From positions 215,519,741-215,583,740 of the forward strand of contig CM041465.1 of NCBI GenBank assembly GCA_023213395.1: a stretch of 64,000 bases of DNA. The letters run 5' to 3'. Of the stretch, positions 56,550 to 64,000 are shown piece by piece. Made by a program: the position numbers and the translations under genes. Each line of letters starts with the position of its first letter. Position 1 is the first letter of the stretch. The notes beneath the pieces are model-generated. The model saw only the letters and a list, made by a program, of their open reading frames with translations, did not search any database and was not told the origin of the DNA. The DNA is from Cycas panzhihuaensis. Its lineage: Eukaryota > Cycadophyta.

Positions 56550-57860
56550 ATGCCCTTGACTAGACCATAGGGTCAACAGATGCAGGAAATAATGGTGAGT
56601 AGGTTTGGCAAAACCCTCCTTGGAGGGTTTGGTTCGAAAGGGGATGTTATCCTCCTATTGCTTGATGAGGAGGCATGAATCCCATATTCGAAGAAACCTA
56701 CATGGGAGCAGATAGGTATGACATACATATCCCTCCTAGAGAGGGAACTCGTTATTAAAAAGGAGCCTAAGGGAAAGTGCCTTGGGAAGGAGTTGGGCCT
56801 CCTTGTAAAGGCACAATGTAAGGTGCCATACAAGATGGTGAAAAGGAGGGGTGAGGAACCGAATTCTGCCCATATGGGCCGCCCATAGGTGGTGTGACCC
56901 CGTAAGGATGTAGAGGGTCCAACCCATAAGCCGGTAAGGAATTCCCTTTACCATGCCCCCATAATTAAGTAGTGTAACTAGGAGGTAGGTAAAGAGAAGC
57001 GTCCTTAAGTTGATGTTGGGATTGTGTGGGGACAGACCCCATGTGACTAGAAGTAGGGGGACATATGGGTATGCCCCCATAATTAAGTAGTGTAACTAGG
57101 AGGTAGGTAAAGAGAAGCGTCCTTAAGTTGATGTTGGGATTGTGTTGGGACAGACCCCATGTGACTAGAAGTAGCGGGACATATGGGTCCCCTAAGTCTA
57201 GTAGGTGAATAAACAATGGTAGGAGGAGGGCTAGTGGTTTGACTAGCTGGGGGCATGCTCAACCCAAGTTGGGAAGATGACATGCCCTGAGTGGTCCCCA
57301 AGGTGCATATGCCATGGGGAGAAGAAGAAGATGCAAAAGGCAAGCTCATCATGGGTAAAGTAGTTGAACAGGATGAGCGAGGTGAAGGAGATGTGGAAGA
57401 AGGTGGTATAATACCTCGCAAAACCTCCTCAAACCACCTTGGGCATAGTTGGAGACATGCATCTTGGAAGCATTGACTTAAAGCTTCTACTACATCAGTG
57501 AGAGGGGTATCCACCTGATCGTACGAGGTGGAAGGGGCCTCATATGAAGTGGGCCCCATAGGGCGGTCCTCATGAGAATCGCCATAGGAATGGAAAAACT
57601 CCAAAGGAGATGTAGGTTCTACTTCATGAGTAGAAGATTGATGAGATTGGGGGTGTGGTTGGTCACCCAAATAATAAATGGGGTCTTCACTTCCTTAGGC
57701 GGACCCTTGGAAGGAAGTAGATGGATCTAAGGAATTAGACACGTAGGCGTGGTATGTCCAATCTGAAAGAGATCCCTCCATGATCAGATTAGGATCTGAT
57801 GTGGTAAGGGAATGATAAGCAGGCTCTTCTAACAACGGGGGTAGGCCTCATAAGCGACAT
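56550..57860 (-). pseudogene. Gypsy Z gag N-terminal region
   Basis: The protein start is likely MEGSLSDWTYHAYVSNS near 57782 (minus), matched by MEGYPLDWVHDFYAYNYP in X. The sequence is Pro/Ser/Tyr-rich; frame 57083-57670 includes FFHSYGDSHEDRPMGPTSYE and CFQDACLQLCPRWFEEVLRG. A 118-bp tandem duplication at 56953-57188 breaks the frame. Several other small frames here (56573-56833, 56736-57080, 56965-57216, 57291-57476) are parts or shadows of it. Confidence 0.75.
56953..57188 (-). repeat. 118-bp tandem duplication in Gypsy Z gag
   Basis: Two head-to-tail copies (56953-57070 and 57071-57188) start ATGCCCCCATAATTAAG and differ at only two positions. The unit is not a multiple of three, so it shifts the gag frame. 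Confidence 0.95.
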
Positions 57861-58017
57861 GAGAATCGTCACATAAAAGTCCTACCTATGCGTTGGGAGA
57901 AGAAGGAAACAAGGTTATGCACATGTTAGGCGCTGCTTAATAAAAACAAGGAGGAAAGCTACCAAGAGGTAGCAACACCAACAAGAGAGGGAGGAAGACT
58001 AATTCCCTTACTAGCAG

Positions 58018-58037
58018 GTCCCCAGTATGGTTACTAG
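58018..58037 (-). other. Gypsy Z primer-binding region
   Basis: The minus strand reads CTAGTAACCATACTGGGGAC directly after the LTR end TTCCA, the same block as in X and W with two changes. I cannot assign the tRNA. Confidence 0.7.
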
Positions 58038-58281
58038 TGGAATCACATCTATAGGGATGCATGTCTCATGGAGAAGCATGTCTCGTGGGTCATCATAGGC
58101 TAAGGACATGTGACATGATCAAGCAAGATGCATAATCAATCATAAAACTAAGCCAATCAATCATACAATTCAAACAACACTTCAATCTATAATCTCTGAA
58201 GTGACTAAGATGGGAGAGGGAAGCATACATGTGCTTACCTGAGTTAACCTGTCCATACCCATTCCTGGTAGGCAGGAAACA
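58038..58281 (-). repeat. Gypsy Z 5' LTR
   Basis: 244 bp. TGGAATCACATC at its left end and GGCAGGAAACA at its right end match the 3' LTR at 46480-46706. It is bounded on the right by the target copy TGAAC. Confidence 0.92.
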
Positions 58282-58286
58282 TGAAC

Positions 58287-59207
58287 TAAACCCATGCTTG
58301 GTTGTGGGATGGATACTTATAATGGGGAAGTAATAGAGATCAGTTGAGGAACTTAGGAAGTGAGTTGAGAGGAAGCTTGAGATAACTCAGGCCCTATCTT
58401 ATGTGAGGGATCAATGGAAGAAGATATGGTAGTAGTGTTTTTTATAAGTAAAATCATGGATTATGCTATTATTCGAGGTATAAAGTGGAGCTATATGGAT
58501 TATATCAAAGTTGGGTTAGCTATTGAAGAGGTCAAGACATTAAAGAGTAAGTGGCATGGCTAAGAATAAGTTGATTCTCCTGTTACTACTTCGAAATGAT
58601 TCCTTATAGCCACAATGATATCCCATGGAGGGGTATAAGTCTAATCAAAGGTAAGGATGTGCTTGCCCTAATGACCATGATCAAATGAGAAAGAGTGGAT
58701 GGATGTTTCAAGAACTTGAGGAGGTTCATAAGGGGGATGGGCCCTATGCCATAAGCAAAGGACTGTAATAGGTCCTAGTCAACCCCATCATCTTCTTCAC
58801 CTAGGTAAAGTGGGTTTACTTCATGAGAATAAGAAGCATCAAAGTGGGGCCACTCTTGAGTGAGGAGTTGATAGGGATCTTGAGAATATGAGAGATCATG
58901 TGGCCATCCTAAAGGAACATAGACTACCATAGGTGACACCTAATTAGTTGTTCGAATGCAAGAATAACCTAAATCATGTTTAGAAGGAGGAAGACCATGA
59001 AGATGACAAGAAAATTATTACATGTGGGTGGCCAAGCAAAATGTATAGTAGTTGAGGGAAACATGCCCCAAGTTCTATGGATGGGAGAAATGCATGTGCA
59101 GGATCCTCACACAATAAGGTAAGATGAATGCTCTAACTCAAAGGGCAAAAATAGAAGGAAGAAATAGGTAAAGGCTAAGTGGATTTAAGTGAATACCCAA
59201 CTAGCGA
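58287..59207 (-). pseudogene. Gypsy W gag N-terminal region
   Basis: The part of W between the Z insertion and the W primer site. It resembles the gag N-terminal region of X and Z in position and in its Pro/Ser/Asp-rich coding strand, but there is no long open frame. Pieces such as the complement of CATCATCTTCTTCACCTAGG encode acidic runs. Decayed. Confidence 0.55.
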
Positions 59208-59227
59208 GTCTTGAGTATGGTCATTAA
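59208..59227 (-). other. Gypsy W primer-binding region
   Basis: The minus strand reads TTAATGACCATACTCAAGAC directly after the LTR end GCGTTCA, homologous to the blocks in X and Z. Confidence 0.65.
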
Positions 59228-61663
59228 TGAACGCAATCTGATGGGAGGATGGATACACAAATTCAACCAAGCAATGAAACCCTACAATATTAAAAAGTCA
59301 TGTGAGGTAGGGTATCAGTAAATACCCCTTGCAAGGCACTCATGCATCTCTTGGATATAAGTGTGAGGTTTGAAAAAGAGGAATTTTAAGGCTAGTTGGA
59401 AATTATAAGCAAAACGAGTATGTATATATACCTATCATAGATAAAATGATAGGTAAGAACCTATGATAGTATAGTTATGAAGCACACTCCTAATGCAACT
59501 ACATGTACATTTTAATTATACATACCTAATAATTAGCTTGAACTAGCATGCACCCTTTTGGCCTCATGAGTTTGATAACTTGTAACAAGTAATCCTCCCT
59601 TTCGTTTCAACCCTTTTGAAAATAAGCTTATTCTAGAGGAATATGTTATGTGTAATGAAAATAAGGTAATTCTCTTTTTTGGTGTTTTTTTTATTTTCTC
59701 TTTTTTTGAAGTAACACTAACTCTTATAAGTGGTGGGGGGGAGGGGGGTACAGAGAGAGAGACCACTCAAGTAAACAAGAAGTAAATAACCCTATCCTTC
59801 TCTTCTTCTACCATTTTTATTTTCTTTTTTTCTTCTTCTTCTTTTTTTAAGAAAGGGAAAGCAACAACAAAAGGAAACCTACTCTTTTTTTTTAAAGGCA
59901 AACGTCAATAAAAGAAAGCCTACTTTCTCCCTTTCTTTTCTTTTTTTTGGGGGAAAATAAAAGTGAATGGGATACCTAGAGGAATGTTTAGTTTACCATG
60001 CAATATCTCTTTATGATCCCCTTTCTTTTTAATTCATTGAAAGAGTCCTCAAATGTACTTAAGTAAATGTGGAATATATGTGCTAAAATCCTAAGAGAAA
60101 TTCAACAATATTTTTTCTTGTTGAATCATAACATGACAAAAAAAAAATGGTCTAATCTTGAAATGTTACAAAAATCTTAATCAAAACAAAGTTGGGCTTA
60201 TCTCATGCCTTTGTACAATTGTGGCCAAAATCCAATAGCATTTTAGTTACACAATAGGCACTCTATCTTATCAAAGCAAAGTAATGAAAATATAAGAGAT
60301 GGAAGAGGAGGATGAGCTCACTCCAAAGCACTCCAAACCCTATAATAATGTAAATATGCTCCTCCTATAAGAGCAAACAAGAGCATACACCAAAAAGAAA
60401 CTAAATCTATAAAGAAAAATGCCTGAATTGTCAAGAAATGACTATTGAAGGCACTCAAACTAGTAACTTGGTGAGCAAACCAATGTCTCCTAATACCAAT
60501 GTAAACCAAGTAGTACCTAGTTACAACTTCTCCCTACAAAGTTAATTGGCCCCATGGGTAACAAACAAATAAGAAGGAAGGCTAAAACAAAGATATCGAA
60601 AGGTAAGAAAAATAATACTTAACTCATCTAAAGCAAAAGAACAACAAATAAACTAGGAGATTACCTTGCCAATGGAGTATAGGAGAGGATTACCTCATTT
60701 AAAATGGTGAAAGTGGGGGCCAATGACCTAAATATTTCAACCAAATGGGGCTCCAATATAGCTAGGTATGTAATCTCCAAGCTAGGATATGATGCAAGTT
60801 GGTAGATCAAGACAAATGCCAAATTCTAATAGAATTTTAGAAACATAATGATAGTAACTTCATGTAAACACTTAACCTCCTATTTTAACAAAAAAAATAG
60901 GGGTTAAATAGATGAAGGTGAGGGTAGGGTGGTTGGTTTTCAACCCATGGTATGAGTGAAAATAATGAATTTAAATCCAAAGGTCTTGCCTATGGATTTA
61001 TCTTTAAACAATATAGAATTAAAGATTTTTGATGTGATATGGCCCCTTGGGTAGAAAAAAATTGATATGTAAAGATTCATAGCTAATAAACACTATGTTA
61101 AGACTACATAGGTATAATAAATACACCATTTGTCATTCTTAAGACTATTTCTTAATAGGTGATTGTTGTACCATAAAGTTTTCATGGTACCATAAAGAAC
61201 TTTGTGGTACTAATTTTCTCTAGTAAAAACAACATTATGCTACCTAGAAATTATAGAAAATAGATATCAATAAATGTGATGTGTAGAAATAAGTATAGGA
61301 TGAATAAAAAGGAAAGAAAATGATAAAAATCAAAAAATAAATAAAGGCAAAATTAAGGGAGCAATGAAAATATGAGATGAATGACAAGGTAAAATAGACC
61401 AATTAGACTTTGCAAGAATATTAAATAACCTTTCTCAACTTGAGAAGCCAAATGAGTAGACTAAATAGCCATCAACCAAGGTTAAACTCATTATTAGCTA
61501 AGAAAGTAGCATGGCCCACCAAGCCAACAGGTAAGCAAACAAAACGCATGCCTATATCCTAATGATATAACATAACAAACAATGGATAATATAGAGAAGT
61601 GGATATATACATTCACTTACCTAGCATCGTGATTTCCATGTCATTCTTAGAAGCTAGCAAATA
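59228..61663 (-). repeat. Gypsy W 5' LTR, about 2.4 kb
   Basis: 2436 bp, TGAACGCAATC at the left and CTAGCAAATA at the right, uninterrupted. It is homologous to 33201-33456 plus 40070-42470. It shows the pre-insertion form of the chromovirus V target (CACACTCCTAATG at 59489). The short open frames inside (59533-59766, 60318-60509) are not genes. Confidence 0.85.
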
Positions 61664-62330
61664 ATATCTGAATACTATTAATAGATCTATATCTTAGAAT
61701 ATTTAGCATATATAGAGTCAGATATAGATCTTATAAAATATCTTTATGAAGACCATCTAGAATTTAGCATCTCTATTTAGGAAAACTCAAGATGATTAAT
61801 AAAATCCAATAGTGGATTTTCTCTATCTGAGCATTCTAGTGGGTGTATTTTATGTTATGCCACCCTAAACATTTTAAATAAAGAAGTATTATCACTAGGC
61901 ATACTAAACTATCATAAAAGACAGTTCTAATAAGTAACAAGAAAGATGGAGACCATCTTAATGAAGGGAAAAATAGTCCATGGAATATGATATCACTTTT
62001 TTAATAACTTGATTAACCTAAAACAACCACTTATAACCAACATTTTATATAGACATATTTAACTTTTGTCTCATATTAGTTCCCTTTATTTCATTCCAAA
62101 ATTTTTTATTAAAGGCTAGAGTAATATCCTAAGAGGTCGTTAACTTGATCCCAAATGAGAAAGAACTTTGAGAATACTTCATTACAATTACCATTTCTAA
62201 AGGATACCATTGTTGATCCTAAGAAGTCAATTAAAAGTATTTAAGATAATATTATTCTAAATTATCAAGAAGATCATAGCATAAACACTATAGCTATTAT
62301 AGAAAATCATGGTAATCATGAGGAAAAATT
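61664..62330. other. A+T-rich spacer, no gene seen
   Basis: Beyond the W LTR. No coding frame or repeat is supported, although the sequence may belong to the leader of the gag-bearing element that follows. Confidence 0.5.
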
Positions 62331-63060
62331 TTAATGGAGAAGAAATAAGCAACAAAGAAGAGAAGAGAATGAGGAAGATATGTTACCTTGGATGACTAAT
62401 GATCCCTTAAACCTAGGGGGAAACCTTCATGATGCACATGATAAAGCATGGGATGTTATCTCTAAATTTTATTAGGATAACTCAATGGTTGGGGAAACAC
62501 ACCTTGAGATGTTTTCCCTTATGAGTAAGAAGTTCAATATGACTCATCTTTATATCATAGTAAGATTATTCATTCATTAGTTAGAAGGAAGAGCCTCTAA
62601 CTAGTTTTAAAGTTTTTAACACAACTTAATCACTAGCTAGGCCACCTTGATGGTTGCTTTTACACCTAAATATTTTAGTTCAAAGTCTAATACTACCCTA
62701 GTTAGGAATTTGTTAACTATAAGAAAAGGGTCTAAAGAGACACTCTTAGATTTCATGGAAATATTTAAAAAGATAGTCAAATCAATCTTAATTATTAAAA
62801 GACTATCAAATTAATCTCAACTCAAATGGTTCTTAGAAGGTTTTGTCTATGAGATGCATATGGTCATGATGGGAAGATTTTTAAACAATTTTAATCAATC
62901 CTAAGATATGACATTGGAATTTTAAAAAATGGTGGATATATTTAGAAGGAGAAATATACTAACTAAATTGGTTCACCCAAGTGAAAATGCAAGAAATACT
63001 CTTAACTTAGATCCTTATACTAAAACTCTATTTACAAGGATGAATAATGATTTATAATTC
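62330..63060 (+). pseudogene. Decayed Gypsy-type gag at the right edge
   Basis: One frame reads EDMLPWMTNDPLNLGGNLHD near the start, then MFSLMSKKFNMTHLYIIVRL, LEGRASN followed by two stops at Trp and Gln positions, HNLITS, a stop, ATLMVAFTPKYFSSKSNTTL and LLTIRKGSKETLLDFMEIFK. The LEGRA..WF..L....I.SW..L..AF..KF pattern is the Retrotrans_gag domain of Ty3/Gypsy. It runs on the plus strand and is not closely related to W/X/Z. The rest of the element lies outside the window or is unreadable. Confidence 0.75.
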
Positions 63061-64000
63061 TTAAAAAGGTAAACGAATGGAAAAGAACTCCAAATACTAG
63101 TCATTATATGGTGTAATATAGGAAATGGTCATTATCAAAAAATAACCATGACTACATATGAAGATGTGTAAGAAGAGTCTCTAATGGAAAAACCACACAT
63201 TTATTTCAAAGATTTAGCATTAGGGTCCTATAGAGAAGAGTCTTCATCTACTTGTTTAAAGTGTACAATCATGATATCCTTTGGATATCTTGAATAAGAA
63301 TAAATAAAGGAAATGGACATGGTTGTTCCTACTAAGGCACAAAATATTAGACTAAGAGACCCTCAAAAAATCTTAACTAAAGAACTAATCATTTTGGAAC
63401 AATCACCTAAGATAATAAGCTAAATGAGCCTAGAGGGTTGGCTACCAAAATATACCTAGTTCTTAGGGCTCAAGAAGGTCTAGCTAAGGAAGTACCCAAA
63501 GAGTATGATAAAGTAAAATGTTTACAAAAATACTTAGTTTATATAAATCTATATCAAGTATTCAAAATCTTAGAGCAAAGAAGAAAAGTTTTAGAGATGT
63601 TTCAACCAAGGAATAATAATATCAATATACATAATGTTGTAGATGAACACATTTTGTAAATAACTTATTTACTTACTAAAGTAAAGAACCCTCCATTTTA
63701 TATATAGATGTATGTTTATAATAATCACATACTCCATAAATTTAGAAGTAGAACACTAATGGATTAATAGTGATGAATGACTTTAATTTAGTGCTTTCTT
63801 TTACAATCCCTAGTGTGAGCTCTTCTCTAACCTTTTATTAGTGCCCATATAGCCCACACATAAAATCTATAATGTTCTTTTTCCCTATACAACTATAGAT
63901 ATGATAAGCATTTAAAATACTTGGTTTTGGAATGAAGTGGCCATGGTTTTTTAATTTGAGGTTGAGGATCTTGATTGTTTATAGTAGACATGTAAGAAAC
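63061..64000 (+). other. Possible continuation of the decayed Gypsy element
   Basis: Short readable pieces (IRLRDPQKILTKELIILEQS near 63345-63410) suggest sequence downstream of gag. The open frame 63438-63659 is low-complexity and unassigned. Nothing is recognisable after 63660. Confidence 0.35.

Larger units (their letters stand above)
46475..58286 (-). mobile_element. Gypsy element Z (Tat-like), full-length, with extra 3' genes
   Basis: A minus-strand Ty3/Gypsy insertion in W. LTRs lie at 46480-46706 (3') and 58038-58281 (5'). Flanking sequences GGAAC and TGAAC match at four of five bases. Internal order from the 5' end: gag, protease, acidic linker, reverse transcriptase, RNase H, integrase, a long 3' region with an antisense ORF, a second RNase H, PPT, LTR. 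The linker is interrupted by a solo Copia LTR. About 28 LTR differences in 227 positions by hand (about 12%), plus one deletion of about 17 bases. A long 3' region with an antisense gene is typical of Tat-lineage elements such as Grande and Retand. Confidence 0.92.
33201..61663 (-). mobile_element. Gypsy element W (gag-protease only, 2.4-kb LTRs, host to three insertions)
   Basis: Minus strand. 5' LTR 59228-61663, primer site 59208-59227, gag and protease in pieces at 58287-59207, 46252-46474 and 42471-45602, 3' LTR 33201-42470 (split). Nested inside are V, Z and a solo Copia LTR. Without them W is about 9-10 kb, of which only about 4.3 kb is internal. It has no reverse transcriptase, RNase H or integrase: protease is followed by the linker and then directly by the LTR. 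It looks like a non-autonomous relative of Z. I could not match target duplications at the outer ends (CAAAA on the left, ATATC on the right), so the two LTRs might belong to separate copies. Confidence 0.75.

Noticed and set aside
1-64000. Possibility that this is organelle or bacterial DNA
   Set aside because: Nested LTR retrotransposons of plant lineages and an LRR receptor-kinase fragment point to a plant nucleus; there are no operons, rRNA or organelle genes.

Overview
This window looks like nuclear DNA of a land plant, probably a seed plant with a large, repeat-filled genome. It holds Copia elements, a Ty3/Gypsy chromovirus, Tat-like Gypsy elements, tRNA-iMet-type primer sites, and a broken piece of a plant leucine-rich-repeat receptor kinase. 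It is A+T-rich, and I find no intact host gene, tRNA, rRNA or CRISPR array. Hand-aligned LTR pairs differ by about 5% to about 20%, so old insertions have been kept for a long time. That would suit a gymnosperm, but the sequence does not prove it.

Left part (1-9030): A+T-rich spacer, a receptor-kinase fragment (1690-2066, minus), an unidentified coding-like fragment (2081-2430, plus), and an AGATCT minisatellite (3030-3430). Then come two minus-strand Copia copies joined in tandem. Copy A (about 4300-8091) is cut off in its reverse transcriptase. Copy B (8092-9030) shares A's LTR and keeps only its reverse transcriptase/RNase H end and an LTR stub. The pair sits in element X.

Element X (9031-21439, minus) is a Gypsy relic with a 2.4-kb LTR and gag. 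Its gag is split by a complete plus-strand Copia, element C (10124-17536), which has both LTRs, PBS, gag, integrase, reverse transcriptase, RNase H, PPT and a target duplication. The region 21440-33200 is mostly anonymous A+T-rich DNA with small tandem repeats and one decayed reading frame (29950-30650).

Element W (33201-61663, minus) is a second X-like Gypsy with 2.4-kb LTRs and gag-protease but no reverse transcriptase or integrase. It has been hit several times. Chromovirus V (33452-40069, plus) lies in its 3' LTR, a solo Copia LTR (45603-46246) lies in its gag, and Tat-like Gypsy Z (46475-58286, minus) lies nearer its 5' end. A second solo Copia LTR (53217-53861) lies inside Z. W, X and Z share LTR ends, primer site and gag-protease, so Z is a plausible source of enzymes for W and X.

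The most interesting part is the 3' third of Z. Downstream of integrase it has an antisense reading frame resembling a plant-mobile-domain protein, with its own TATA box, and then a second RNase H domain on the sense strand next to the 3' LTR. Nearly all the breaks in these frames are C-to-T or G-to-A changes that turn Gln, Arg or Trp codons into stops, a pattern expected from decay of methylated DNA. At the right edge (62330-63060, plus) is a decayed gag from another element.
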